Shown here one piece after another: positions 30,181 through 42,434 of a DNA stretch of 64,000 nucleotides; position 1 is the first letter of the stretch, and every line of letters starts with the position of its first letter. The translations under genes were made by a program, and so were the position numbers. The stretch covers positions 27,156,001 through 27,220,000 of the forward strand of contig NC_079884.1 of NCBI RefSeq assembly GCF_029227915.1. The letters are read 5' to 3'. Source of the stretch: Hydractinia symbiolongicarpus (Eukaryota; Cnidaria; Hydrozoa; Anthoathecata; Hydractiniidae). Under the pieces are notes generated by a model. It ran no database searches. It was not told where the DNA came from and saw only the letters and a list, made by a program, of their open reading frames with translations.

Positions 30181-31760
30181 TTTGACTTTATTTTAATTTA
30201 GAGAGGATGTTCGTTCGGTTTGGGAAGGTTGTTCGTGTTTTTGTTTGTGTTGCAAACTGCTGTTTTTTAAAATTTTCTTTTTTTTGTGGAAAAAAGACCA
30301 CATGCAAATATACTGAAAGCACAAATTTTGTAGAATTGGCCTCCACTGAAGGCTGTTATGTAAGCTGTTGGCTTCTTCATAGTTCGTATTATAAACTTTT
30401 GTTGGGGAGAATTAAACTGCATGTGATGTCATTTTTGCTGGAAGAAAAGTCCATGGTTTCACGTTTTTGTTAAGATTTTTATAATTGTGGTAATATATAA
30501 CTGTGTTTGGTGATGATGAAAAAACTTTTTTGTTTTTTATATTTTTTGAAATGCCTGATTTTTCTATAATTTGATGTGTTTCATAACCTTTGTGTAGAAG
30601 GTTTATGGACAATAGCAATATAGAACATGCTAAATGAACTGATATTTGTTGATTTGGATGTGCTCCTTAAAAACCGATCTGTTTTACATTTTGTGTTAAC
30701 TTTTGGGAAGATGGACCGTATATGCACTTTGTTTTCCAAAAATAATATCTTTGTTGATTCAAATTTACTCCTTATTTATTTTTGACATTCACGTTTAAAA
30801 TGGTTGGTAAAGGTAACTACAGATCATCATACTAAGGAAAATTTTTTTGTGTTCTTAACCTGTTAATTTTTACAATTTGTGTATATATATTTTTGGGATA
30901 CAGGATAGTATGTAATCGAATAAATGATTTTCCAGATATAAATTTGATGTTTTTTGACACTTCTGATTGAAATATTAAAGGTTTTCAACGAAGTAAATAT
31001 TTGAGATGTCTTATTTCTGACTTTATTACTGTATTATTGTAAGTGTTGTACTTGATTCTATACATTATTTAGATTAGTGTTTCAAGCTCTACACATAATC
31101 TTTGTTGATTCAAGTTTATTCTTTGCTCATTGATTTTTTGACATTTATGTTTAAAATTGTTGGTAAAGGGCAGTACGGAACTAAAAGAGATTTTTGTGTT
31201 CTTAACTGGTTGATTTTTACATTTTGTGTAAATTTTTGTGGGAGAGGATGGTATGCAACTGAAATGACTGATTTTTCTAGATTTAAATTTGATGTTTTCC
31301 AAACTATGGCTTTTTCATATTTTTGTATAAGCGTAAGGGAAAAACAATATTTAAACTGTGTAAAAAAGTTATTTTTGTTGATTTGTGCTAACTCTTGGAG
31401 GCCTCCTTTTTGACACTTCAGAAAAAAATACTGAGGGTTTTCAACATAATCACTTATAAGATGTATATACATATTTGAGATGCGTTATTTCTGACATTGT
31501 TATTATCCGTGTTGTGACTGTTGGTGTTGTAACTGTCGGTCTTCTTATTGTCGGTTTTGTGAGTTTAGTGTTGTGAGTGTCGATGTTTGAGTGTCGTTGT
31601 TGTAACTTTTTATCAACTAGATTTTACACCTTGCAAGCTGTTCTTTTTTATTTTGTGTAGGATTTGTGTGGAGGATATAATGCGATTTGATATTTGACAT
31701 TTTGTGTAAGATTTTAAGAACATTTTTTTGTATATGCACTGCTGACGTCAGAAAAACATC
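30180..31760 (+). repeat. Second diverged tandem array, period near 100 bp
   Basis: The units resemble those at 17-18.5 kb: TTTTGACATT, TTTTGTGGGAG, then GTATGCAACTGAAATGACTGA near 31250, with weaker copies near 30010, 30300, 30611, 30720 and 30905. The unit GTTGATTCAAGTTTA also recurs at about 30750 and 31100. Open frames inside look incidental. Confidence 0.5.
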
Positions 31761-31794
31761 TAAAAGAACCTATTTTCCCATTGTCCTTCTGCCT

Positions 31795-31958
31795 AAGTGG
31801 ATTTCTCCACGGGCCTTATCGACTAGTAAACTAGAATAATACAAATTGTGACTTTTAAAAATTCATATTACTGTGTTGTATGTTTTTGTTTGGTATCCCT
31901 TACATTGGTTTAATGAGAGATTTAGTGGATTCTCCCACGGGTATTCAGCTAGTTTGTT
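31795..31958 (-). repeat. Two hairpin termini of a dispersed family
   Basis: On the minus strand, ACTAGTCGATAAGGCCCGTG with GGAGAAATCC follows at about 31840-31797, and a second version, CTAGCTGAATACCCGTGGG, at about 31953-31922. GTGGA and TCCAC can pair. The second directly abuts the end of the Helitron fragment. Confidence 0.55.
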
Positions 31959-32299
31959 AATAATTCCCCAAGCTGCTGAGGGTAAGGAGACAAATGATCT
32001 AATGCCACTTTACCAGTGTGACAACATTTAAAACAATTTTCATTTTCAAACTTCAAAGCTTGACAATACTCACACTTTTTGTCCATTCCATCTAAAAAAT
32101 ATAAATTAGGCAATACATTTTGACGTGCAATATTATAATACGGCGCATTTCGGCGAGCACGAACAGCAGCATGCCTTTGGATATCTGCCTGGTGTCTATT
32201 TACTACCTGTTCAACATTTTGTCTTTGTCGAACAACAGCTTTCCTCTCAGCATTTCGACGTCGTCTATTGGCAGCATGCTCACCATTTTCCACTTGACT
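31949..32299 (-). pseudogene. Helitron N-terminal zinc-finger region (fragment, 3' part)
   Basis: The frame holds an Arg-rich segment (NRRRRNAERKAVVRQRQNVE) and CEYCQALKFENENCFKCCHT followed by GKVALDHL. C-x2-C-x-AL-x-x-EN-x-C is the zinc-binding signature found before the Helitron N-terminal domain. It ends at SPYPQQLGELLTN, where Helitron proteins normally continue. The upstream part is at 33790-34081; a LINE lies between them. Confidence 0.75.
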
Positions 32300-32454
32300 T
32301 TTCTTTCTTTCTTAATTTATTTAACGTCGGAGAAATAACTATGTACAAATAGCTTCCTGATATAAAAAATAAATAAATACATATTTATAAATATACAGGA
32401 AACTAATCAAATCCGACAAAAATTTGTTTATAATTTTATGAAAATGTATAAAAA

Positions 32455-32931
32455 TTATGAAAAATTATTTAAATAGACCGAGTGACTGAAATCATATTCC
32501 TTTAGTTTCGTTTTAAATTTTTTAAGGCTGTTACAACTTTTCAATTCGGAAGGTAAAGTATTCCAAATTTTAGGCCCCAATGAGCGAAGACATTTTTCCC
32601 CAAAATTCTTAGTATTAAAGTTCAATGTTTTAAGATTATTTACATATTGACTTCGTACTGGCCTGTTTGTTTCGCTGCGTTGAAAGATGTCTAACATAAA
32701 TGGCGGATTTAAATTATTAAGAGATTTAAGAATCTCTATACATAGATTTCTTATTCGCATAATTTTTATGTAGTTACTTTTGTTCTTGCTAGAAATGTAC
32801 TTTTCTTTTATCTCTGAGTATTCGCTATCTACAAATTTTAGGGCTTGCTTATGGAGTTTTTCGACCCTAGAAAGTGATTTTGAAGATGAGAAATTCCAAA
32901 TAAGTGGACAGTAGTTAAAGTTTGAATACAC
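32455..32931 (-). pseudogene. LINE reverse transcriptase, C-terminal domain
   Basis: The 158-residue open frame has NYCPLIWNFSSSKSLSRVEK, then KSNYIKIMRIRNLCIEIL, NTKNFGEKCLRSLGPKIWN and TLPSELKSCNSLKKFK. These form the typical tail of jockey/CR1-type reverse transcriptases. It is separated from the palm motifs by a frame break near 32950-33030. Confidence 0.8.
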
Positions 32932-33030
32932 AAAACTTTCTACTAAGACACTCTTAGCTTTAAAAGGAAGTATGTTTTTTTAATCTATACAAAGCATTTA
33001 GTTACGCAGATGCTTTCTTGCAAACCTCAT

Positions 33031-33785
33031 TTAAGTGCTGATCAAATCTTTGTCAATTTTAACTCCTAACAGTTTGACTGTGTCTTCCGAATATATGTTT
33101 TTATCTCCGATTCTTATCAGTTTACTACTTGTGTTTTCTATCCTATCTTTGCTGATGATAATGCATTGAAATTTGTCAGGGTTAGCAATCATTTTATTTT
33201 CATGTAGCCATGCTAATGCCTGCTCAGACTCACCTTCTAAAATTTTAATGAGGTTTGGAATTGAATTGGAAAAGCTTGACAATGTATTATCATCAGCATA
33301 GTTGTGTCACTTCTGGTTATAAAAAGAAAAATATCGATAAGAAAAAAATTAAAAATTATCGGGCCTAAGATTGATCCTTGCGGCACACCTGAAGGAATCA
33401 TTTGGAAAAGACTGTAGTGTCCGTTTATACGAGTAGATTGTTCTCTATTTGTTAGGTATGACAGGACAAATTTCAGGGCATTAATTTTAAATCCATATGC
33501 CTCAAGTTTAGCGATTAGTTAATCATGTGGCACGCAATCGAAAGCTTTTGATAGATCCATTAATACTGCACCAACCACATAATTCATATCAAGTTTTTTC
33601 TTCCATTCTTCTAGTAAACGAATTAAGACATATTATAGTAATATAGTTTTTCTGATAGGCTGACAAAAATATTGAAAGTTTCGATTCTATGAAAGACATG
33701 ATTTGATCCTTCATTATGTTTTCATAGAATTTTGAAAATACATTTAACACACTGACAGGTCTAAAATTTCTAATGCTATGTTTGT
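33031..33785 (-). pseudogene. LINE reverse transcriptase, palm domain (broken)
   Basis: The palm motifs listed for the element lie in more than one frame. A stop follows motif A (VPHD then TAA at about 33520). YADD near 33290 provides the catalytic Asp pair. Because the 5' end is truncated before the fingers are complete, this copy is dead on arrival, as usual for LINE insertions. Confidence 0.75.
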
Positions 33786-33789
33786 CTTT

Positions 33790-34081
33790 GCCTTCTTTCA
33801 CGTGAAACAACATGTCGCTCAGCATCCTGAGCACGTTGTGCAAGTCTACGCCTAGTTAAAGACACATCATCAAAAATTGATGCACGTGGTATGACATTTA
33901 CCTGAACTTCATGTGGCAGTTCAACGTGTTTAGGGGTATCTGGCATCTGCTGGACTATAATAAGACCTACTAACCTTTGACTATTTTCAGAATGTTGCAA
34001 AACAAACCTGCCAGCATTATTAAAAAGCCTAAAACCGCGTACAGGGTTGTTAGTGTTACTTCTCTGTAGTGGGTTAGACAT
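33790..34081 (-). pseudogene. Helitron N-terminal region (fragment, 5' part)
   Basis: The frame starts MSNPLQRSNTNNPVRGFRL (34081) and reads to ERHVVSRERRQ at the LINE junction. The Arg-rich end resumes in the fragment at 32299. No downstream Rep or helicase of this copy is visible. It could be the missing N-terminus of a Helitron like copy B. Confidence 0.6.
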
Positions 34082-35514
34082 TATAGAGAAAAATACACAG
34101 CCTAGCTAACTAGGTAGTAGGAACCACAAGTTCTAAAAAATAAATAGAAATAAGTCAGCTAAAATTTCATTAACTAAACTAAACATAGCTAGCTAGTTAT
34201 TTATTAGCTAATACAGTAGTGTAAATTGGGAAACTTTACCTCTGGAATAAACTTTAGTAAATTAAGGCATAATAGAAAGAGAGATTTTAACTCTGCAAGC
34301 AACCAAACCAAACATTAGGCAAGAATATTTTATTTTGTTTATCAGGGATTTGCCTTGCTTCTTAAATAAATGCAAGTCAAAATTGGTCTCCTTTTTCTTC
34401 TTCTCAGATCTTAATATGGCTACATGCTTTTCCTTTATAAGAAACATTTTTAAGGTATAAAATTGGGCCTAGGATCTTTAAGAATAATTTCTATAAAGTT
34501 TATGAGAAACATGAAGGCTCGAATGCAAGAACGTTTGACAGGCCACCTGCTAAAGAGTGTAAAAAACACTGCAACCTAAGCCAAGGGATGTAGCTAACGT
34601 AAAATAACGTGGAAAATAGTTTTGTTTAGTGAAAAGAACGATTTTTAGTGCATAAAGTATGATAATCCTTACGTTTTACAAAGATAAATTTGAAATTTCT
34701 TACTTTGTAGCACTGTCCTATTTAAGTAGCTCACTATTCTTAACAAATAAAAGTTAAGATAAAAAAAGTAAAAGATAACTTGCTAAGCTTAGGTTACTTA
34801 CTAACAACTGATTTTTTAAACCTTTTTTTTTCTAGCTAATATTATAGTGTAGTAGTCTACCACACGATCTCAGCAAATCCACCTCAACTTCGCTTTTCCA
34901 ACTTTTAATATTTCCTTTTCTTTTTCTCTACTTAAAATTTATTTAAAAAAAAATAAAAGACATGCTACAGCACACAAAATAAATGATTTTTCCAATATTT
35001 GTATATAGCAAGAAACCTACTTCGTTCGTGTGCTGAACTTGAAAAAACCTTTTACGTTTGTTTTGATCGTCAGGAAAAACTTTAAATTTTTAGCAAATAA
35101 AATTGCTTTATTTTAATCACGTGGTTAGATTCATCAAACATTCAAAAACAAACGCAAACGCAAACCTTGTAAACAAACAAAACTCGCGGCTTTTCTCGAC
35201 AAAGAAGACATATTTTTTCGGCAACATCAAAGATTTTTTTCAGGGACATCTAAGAAAAATAAGCACATCAACTTTGCCTGCTACAGACACACGGAACTGG
35301 CGTATTATTATAGAGATAGAAATAAATATGCCTACATGACAACATGAAACAATAAACTAAAACCAAATGACTTGTGACGTCATTTATGACTGTGAACTAG
35401 TAATTGTATGATGACAAAATGGCATATTTGGATTGTTTTAACTTCTATACTTTTTGATATGCGTCAAAGAGAAGCATTTTCATTTATTTTCGAAAAATCG
35501 TTTCACATCACACA
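34082..35514. other. Non-coding stretch
   Basis: No gene is recognised. At 35218-35325 lies another terminal piece of the dispersed Helitron-like family (CATCAACTTTGCCTGCTACA then GTATTATTATAGAGAT). Confidence 0.5.
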
Positions 35515-35660
35515 TTAAGAGCCATTTTCTGTAACAGTCAGGCACTCAGAGGAAGTAAGGTTTCCAAAATTACTAGATTTTTACTTATGTTAAAGTTACT
35601 ATGGTTTTAGATATTTTTTGAAAATTTTGTTCGATTTCGGTTATCGGTTAAGATTTTATT

Positions 35661-38600
35661 GCGAAGCAATTGAGCTTTGCGAGCGAAGCGAAATTGTGGA
35701 GCACGTTTGCTACACGCGAGGTATACCAAGAGAATTATTGAGATTCTCAAAATTTCGATAGAAAAAAAATCATATAAAATCAGCGTAAAGAAATAGGACT
35801 GATATTTTTGCACATAAAGCTAGGGTATTTTTTTTTCTAATAAAACAAATAAGTTTGGACCGAGGGGTTAAAGTATAAGTTTAGTAAAAAATGCAATAAG
35901 TACGGCTCGTACCCCCCCACCCCCGGATTTTGACCCCCCCCCCCCCCCCCCCCCCCCGTCTTTTGGTCCGGATTATACGTCCGCCGAACTTGAACACACA
36001 AAGAGGAATATGCCGTGAACAAGAAACGGTAGTCGGCATTTTAGACACGGATATTTTACAGACCCAAAATATGCCTTATTTCTTTGTATTATAGCTAATT
36101 CTGGTATAAATAATTAATTAATTACTTTGCAATTTTGCTTCTAATACTATTATAGTTGTATTTTAATGAAATATAATAGTATTAAAACGGTTTTCTTCTT
36201 TTGAAAAAATTTATTGCTAGTCCTGTTTCTAATCGACTTTACTTGTGTATTTTAAGCTTTTTTCTTGCTGTGCTTTTTCTGGAGATTTTAGTTGGATTGG
36301 AAAGCTCCTGTGTAAGGTACCCTTTCCTAAAGAAAAATTGAAGTAATTTGTACAATTATAACGCGCCAAGCTGTTTTATTTTATTGTTTCTAAGAAGATG
36401 TAAGAATACAATATTATCAATTTTAATTGGTTTTATCCAAATCAAGGTAAGGCTTAATCACACGAAAGGTAGCTAGCTAGCTAGAGCTCAGTTTTGTATA
36501 AAAGAATTGAAAGTAATTTGTAGAATACATATGGAGAAGCTGTATTACTACCTAACTGATAGCCAGATATAGCAAAACCTGTAGCTAGGGCGCAGACAAA
36601 ACAAATAGCTCTGGGCGCTAGAGTGAGCTGACCAACCGTTTTTTATCATTTTTTATTTATTATATAAGTAACCTGTTACAGTAATTAAAAAAATATCCAC
36701 TTTTGCTATCAAACCAACAGCAATGTAATTGTCAATAGGAATTAGTTTTCCGTACACCCTCCCTGAGAACAAGGTTTAAAACGACATTAAAACATTAAAA
36801 CTGTCATTAAACAGAACTTCAAGGATGCCCAAGCCGCACCACGTCCTCTAAACGGCGTGGGCATCTTCGAAACTGCTTGTAATTTTAGAACAAGGGTGCT
36901 GATAAGCTGCATACGCTGTATAACGTGCAGGCGTTTTTGGGCAAGTTTAGCGTTTTGCAAAAAAATTGAAGTATTCACCCGAAAAAACCTGCATAGACCA
37001 TAAAGTAAACTATGTGGTAGTAAAGTTCTTAAAAGAACTGTTTTTGATGGTTTTTGATAAAATTTACTTGATAAATAACTTTTAATTTTTATTAACTTCT
37101 TTCTCTTAAAGCATCTTTTTCCAACTATCGTCCACAAGGTATGTTACAAGGAATTGAATTTTGAAAATGCTCCAGGCAAGTTCGGGAAAGTGCGGGCGGT
37201 TTTGGAAGACAATCACTAATTTAATTGGAAAAGTTGCCTGAACTTGCCCTTATATATGTGGCTGTTTGCAGCTTATTGACACCCTCTTATTTTAGAATAT
37301 TCTCAGGAATAATAGACCAAGAGAAATTACATCACAGTTTTTTTGTCCACCGCCCACGTGTGTTTGAAAACAACCCACATAACAAAGTTCATTATTTTTT
37401 AAATTATTTGTGTAAAAAATACTATTTCATTCACGATAAACCATTTGTCAGTCATTTTATTCGCCCAACAAAGAATCCTATCCAAGGTGCTTTTCTATTA
37501 GTGCTGAATTTAATAATTGACATGGTTCAGCATAGTTTTTAAAAGGGTCTGATTGCAAAATATGATTGCCAAAGTTCAGCACTTGTAATATTTGTGTATT
37601 TGTGTACTCAGCTTCTAAAACACACACAAGAGACATTATAATTTCCTCTGGGTGATTACATTAATGTTGGTTGAAAAAAAACTGAATGATGAGAAGCATA
37701 TGTTTTTAAATAGGTCTAGGACAATAAACTTATTTAATTTCCCTTGGCCTTGCATCAATCAAATTCTGAAAAAATAAACACTTCTAAAATGATTTTGTCA
37801 GATTTGGAAACTGTTGGTATGGTTGGAACTTTGCGTATAAAATTAGTAAATTTGCCAAATTGTTTAGTTTTTTTCTTTTATACTTTTCCGAATTAGCCTT
37901 AATTATTTATAAGATGAAAAACAGTGCTTTCAATTCCATTGACTTGGCCATCCCTTAAAGGCACTGGAAGCTTCACTATATGAAAATGTTTTCTTTTTCT
38001 TTTAGATTGTGTACAATGGGAGTGAGTGATGTAATCTTCTAATGCGTGTGGTGAAAAGAAGGCGAATCCGTTATTGTTTTTCTGCCCAAATTTGAAGCTA
38101 TTTAATAAATCTTGATAAAGTTAAAAAACTGTTTTGATTTGTTTGTTTTTGTTTCAATTGTTTCCCGTGAGTTTTCGAAATTCGTTCCAGCAGATTCTGT
38201 GGCTTCTACTGCCGGTATTTTTACGTGAAAAAAATACTGTTTTGTTGTGAGGTCATTTACGAAATCGTTACGTTAGGACCAACTTCTGCGGGTTGTACAA
38301 CTCGATGTATCACATATCTTTCGGAATACTGCTAAAAGTGTAATTTTGTATTGCGCTCTTTACTTTTACCAATCTGTGGGAAAAGGCGGTACAAAATTTT
38401 AACACGCGTTATTCGTTTTTGTTAGTTTCGCGTAATCTAATTTTCTCGCACATTTTGAAAAGAATATCCCACGCACATCAAATACTCGCGCAGTCTATTC
38501 GCAAAAAAAAACTGTTTTTGAGCAACGAATTGTTCCGCAGAGCGTTCATTTTCCTACCTAAGATGTTCATTTTCCTTCCTAAGATGTTAGAGCCAAAGAA

Positions 38601-38687
38601 ACAAGAAGCGCTAGGGACAAAGTATTGGATAGTTTAATTTTGCTTGCAACTTGCGAAATGCTTCGCAACCTTTTTTTTAATTTCTAG
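35661..38687. mobile_element. 3 kb insertion in the left arm, ends GCGAAGCA
   Basis: The outer element's arm is interrupted exactly here. The insert starts TTGCGAAGCAATTGAG and closes ATGCTTCGCAA, which gives a 10 bp inverted terminal pair (TTGCGAAGCA). Internal sequence shows no recognisable protein. A C-rich tract lies at 35933-35957. A target duplication could not be fixed. It is probably a non-autonomous DNA element. Confidence 0.55.
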
Positions 38688-39592
38688 TGGCCCATTAAAT
38701 ATTTGCTATTTTTGGGCCTTTTTGGGCCATTTTTAAGGAATTTCTGGGTTCTATGTTTGAAATTATATAAATTATAAAATTAGTTAGCAGTCACTTTGAT
38801 TTCATATGGATTCTGTTGTAGTCCATAAGTTCTATGGATCGTGTACCAGTTTTGCAGAATTTTTTTCACATTTAGCTAAAAATTATAGCTCAAAACCACC
38901 TCTCGGACCTTTTTTCCTAAAAATTGACCAATTTTCCCTGCTTTTGAGGCCCAAATTTGGTTACACCTTATACAGCAATGTGGGAATCTGAATGGCATTG
39001 GGTAAAGTGCTTACTTTTGTACAAAGAAAACATTAAACTAAGCATTGAAATCGTATGTGGTTTCCATCAATGACCTTCAAACTTTCGAAAAAACAGTTTA
39101 GGTAACTAGTTCCAGTCCTTTTTTCCAGAATGGGCAACATTTTCAAACTGCACAATATTTGAAAATGTTTAATCCAAGGTGAGTACTTCACAAAAAAAGA
39201 AAAAAATCCATGTGATCTATAGTCATGCTAGCTAGATATCATTGCTCAAAACAACCTTAAAATTACAAAAAAATGTTAAGAAAATGTCATAATTTTGGCA
39301 TATAGAGCCTTACAAGAAATGCCATATCTTTATTTATAGTTGTTACTAGGAAATGTGTAGCCCCTCTTTTTTTGCAGAAAGAAAAAAACCATCGTATATA
39401 AAGGTGGGATAAAGACTATTGCTCAAAACTACCCTAAGTTTACAAAGGAATTGTTACAGACAAGCTCTAACTTTTCCTTCAAGAGCTTTAAAAGAAATCT
39501 CCATTCATAGCAAAAGTGTGTAACCTAAGATAAAGTAGAAATAACTTTTTGCATTCAATGATCTATGCCTAGGCTATAAGCTATTTCTTTAC
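38688..39592. repeat. Left inverted arm (main part) of the TTAA element
   Basis: Complementary to about 43335-44248 along its length, for example TTCATATGGATTCTGTTGTA near 38800 against the region near 44125. The 61-residue frames seen on opposite strands at both arms are the same sequence and not genes. Confidence 0.8.
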
Positions 39593-39755
39593 ACTCCTTA
39601 AAAACAGTTAGTAAGCTTCAGGTGTTATCACTGCAATAATAACCAAGTCAATACAATATAATTGTTTACTTACAAATTATATTATATTTTGTAAACCATC
39701 AAAAAACAACATAAATTTGAAACAACAAAAAAGTAATAAGATAATGTAAGATAAA

Positions 39756-40694
39756 CTAATTAATAAATCCTGTGCTAGCGTTTTTGAAATCTTCAGAGGT
39801 TAACCAAAAATATCTATTATTCTTTGGAGTTGGTGCTGAAATTTTGCAAATAATATCATCAAGATCGTAGAACCCTTGATCTTTTGGATTTGGAAAAATA
39901 AATGCATTGTTTCCATCGCCCATGGCATAATGCATACAACTTGCTACAATACCCTCATCATCTGCCTAAAATTAAATCAAAGGTACAATAGGAAAGGTAA
40001 AAAAGAAAAGGTAAAAAAAAATTAGAAAAATCATGGTGAATCATTGGATTTTAATCAATGGGCAATTAGCTTATCATCAAAACCACGGTACCTCTACAAC
40101 TTGAGCCGGAAACCAAGTATTCCCAAAGCGCAAAGCTATCCATTCATCAACTTGATATGTATTTTCAAGTTTAAGAAGTACTTCTTTTGATGTTTGCTGG
40201 ATGACCTGATTCTGAGCTGTAGCAAGCATTTCATCATCAAAGCCGTTGTCAGTACCTTCAGTCACTGAACTAACATATTCCAAACTTCCATCTCTATATT
40301 GCCTGGACCACCTTGAAAATAACGACTTTACTTGTTGTGGTGTTACATATTCAGTAACAGACAACTTCTTTCTTACTTCTATGGCAGCATCTTCTGGACT
40401 GACCTTGTGTCCAGATTCTTCTCCAGCCATGAATAATTTCAAAAGAATATCCTTTTGAGAATCTGTAAATCGAAAAGTAGATCTAACTGGCAAAGACCAT
40501 CCTTCAATGGCAATACTCGCAAAAGTTAGACTTTTTGTTATGGCACATTGCATGTTAACATTTGCAATCTCTAGATCATTTCCAAATAAAGGCAAAGATG
40601 TCATCGATGACAACTTCATTTTGTCAACATATGATTGTCTCACTAAGTCCATGGAAGAATGGTGTTTCGTGACATCATGATTATCTACTATCAT
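39756..40694 (-). CDS. TTAA element gene, C-terminal exons
   Basis: The first exon (40694-40092) includes FRFTDSQKDILLKLFMAGEE, TPQQVKSLFSRWSRQYR and YQVDEWIALRFGNTWFPAQV, the last resembling a Tudor/SH3-like module. It ends at GAG|GTACC. The last exon (39965-39756), after a TTTTAG acceptor, encodes ADDEGIVASCMHYAMGDGNN, then DPDD-like YDLDDIICKISAPTP and FWLTSEDFKNA, the usual C-terminus of this family. Splicing keeps frame at VVE-ADD. Confidence 0.6.
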
Positions 40695-40733
40695 GTGCTC
40701 TTCGTAGTTCTTGTATGTTGTGAATGTTGCACC

Positions 40734-41450
40734 CTAGCCAGACTCTGGACAAAACAATAACTTACAGAGCTGCCTATCTGCACGGGGTTTTGAAAACATC
40801 TTTTTTTTACTTTCCCTGCAAGTGCTACTAAATGGTACCTTCACAACTGCGCCTGATGCAACATGCATCTCAGAATAGGCAACATCAACACCTTCACCAA
40901 CATCAAAATATCTCCAAAAGGTCATTTTATCCTCTTTAAATTCTACAGAATGATAATGGCTAATATTTTTAATTTTCTGACCTTCCAATTTCACAGATTC
41001 TGGGTTAATCTCTATAACACATACTTTTGAATCTTTTAACCCAGAACCATAGTGCAATGCATCATGAATGTCAGACGCTGACAAAACATTGTTTCCAGCA
41101 TCTACATAACTTCTCATCACTAACTTTGCTGCAGCACTTTCACGATCACACTGATCTTTACCACAGGAAGGTTCGTTGTAATCGTATCGAAGCAGCTTGA
41201 TCCCCTTCTCTTGACACAACTGATGAAGGCCTTCAGCAGAACAATTTGAATGATAGCAGCCTGCATTATCAGATTTTGCATATAACTGTGAGACATTGGG
41301 TGCATCCTGTTTAAACTCATCAAGTACTACATCAGCAATCGAGATTACATCACTGAGGCCCTGGTCACAGCGGTATATAGCAGTAAAATAAGTTTGTTTT
41401 TTCATTTCACTCTCATTAAGGAAAAAGAACACATCAACATGAAGACTCAT
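40734..41450 (-). pseudogene. TTAA element gene, RNase H-like core
   Basis: The 238-residue frame contains MSLHVDVFFF, YAKSDNAGCYHSNCSAEG, LLRYDYNEPSCGKDQCDRES and DIHDALHYGSGLKDSKVCVI. Beta-strand-like segments ending in Asp (HVDV, KSDNAG) and a later Glu/Asp cluster (NEP..KD..DRE) are compatible with a DDE/D transposase core. That is inference from pattern, not an identified superfamily. Confidence 0.6.
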
Positions 41451-41870
41451 TCCTTTTTTCCCGAAATATTCTCTCTGGCCTTCCCTATGTCTAATTGGCA
41501 GGATCTATCCAATAGTTTTGCAGTGCATTAGATACAAAGTAACAGCATGGCTATACTTTGTTGTCAAAACTGCATTGGCAACTTTTTGAACAATCCCACT
41601 ATCAAACTTGATATGTGATACACCATATGCTACATCTTGCAACAAGCCACTATTGAAGATGAATTCAAGGAAGTGTTAACACTTATTATTATCAAGCTTA
41701 AGTCGTTTGTGGACCTGATGCATTGGTAATAACAATGAAGCACTTGAAGATTTCCACCTTCTAGCAGTATCGACCTGGTATTTAGTGCAATCAAATAACT
41801 TCATAATATCTTGTTTTGTGTACTTCTGATGGTTAATCAAAGAGAGTATGACCAATCTACAAAAAATAAA
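41450..41870 (-). pseudogene. TTAA element gene, exon 3 with nonsense codons
   Basis: The translation contains YTKQDIMKLFDCTKYQVDTA, then KRLKLDNNKC-stop-HFLEFI and SGLLQDVAYGVSHIKFDSG, all typical of the family. It breaks off at YLMHCKTIG, another stop, and joins HREGQREYFGKKGMSLHVDV. In family members a long segment lies between these two motifs, so an internal deletion is likely here. Confidence 0.55.
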
Positions 41871-41970
41871 TTACCTAGCAAGCCAACTTACTATATAAAT
41901 ACAATTACGTTTTTATTAAAAAAGCTCCTACAAATTCCTTTCCAGCTAGAGGTGGATTAATTTGACAAGA

Positions 41971-42392
41971 TTAATAACTGTTACAGTCATACCTGCTTTT
42001 AGAGTCACTTGCTTGGTAAATCTTTATGAGTTGGTTAATATTGTCATCATCAGCATCGGAATCTGAAGAACTAATAAAGTCTAATACATTTTCCTCCTGA
42101 CCTGGAGCAACTGCAGCAGCGAAATTAGGCTTTAACAGTTTCTTAGATCTTTTATATTTTTGTTTAATTTTTTTCTTGGTACTGGTAGTGAGAGTTGACA
42201 CAAATTTTCTTTTTACTTGGAATTTTAATGGGCTGCCATGTAAGGCATCCATTGCCGTAACATACGAATTATCAATTGGGCAGATTGACTCAGCCATAAT
42301 CATCACATCTGGAGAATATTCTGGATCCTCTTTTTCACTGATGTCGTAGTGATCTGTGTCCTCTCCAGAATTTTCTGTTTTGTTTGACGATG
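41971..42392 (-). CDS. TTAA element gene, exon 2 (low complexity)
   Basis: The exon opens after a CTTACAG acceptor (42393-42399). It carries an acidic stretch (GEDTDHYDISEKEDPEYSPD), a Lys-rich patch (KKKIKQKYKRSKKLLK) that could be a nuclear signal, and a second acidic run (SSSDSDADDD). No enzymatic domain is visible. Confidence 0.5.
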
Positions 42393-42434
42393 CTGTAAGT
42401 TAAGAGTTACACTGTAGTTATTGAAATATATATA

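Larger units (their letters stand above)
32300..33790 (-). mobile_element. Truncated LINE (jockey/CR1-like) inside the Helitron fragment
   Basis: The minus strand shows a 5'-truncated non-LTR reverse transcriptase. Order: DKHSIRNFRPVSVLNVFSKF (about 33775), GAVLMDLSKAFDCVPHD (motif A, about 33555), SGVPQGSILGPIIF (motif B, about 33385), NYADDNTLSSFSNS (motif C, about 33290), ENKMIANPDKFQCIII (about 33195), then a C-terminal block. No endonuclease is present. It splits the Helitron N-terminal region, so it inserted later. The 3' end, near 32300-32315, has GAAA repeats; the exact target duplication could not be fixed. Confidence 0.8.

Noticed and set aside
35933-35957. Poly-C tract and the adjacent minus-strand Gly-rich frame
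   Set aside because: Homopolymer run; the frame is a by-product.
38806-38991. 61-residue frame, repeated in reverse at 43937-44122, as a conserved small protein
   Set aside because: Identity of the two comes from the inverted arms of the TTAA element; the composition is not protein-like.
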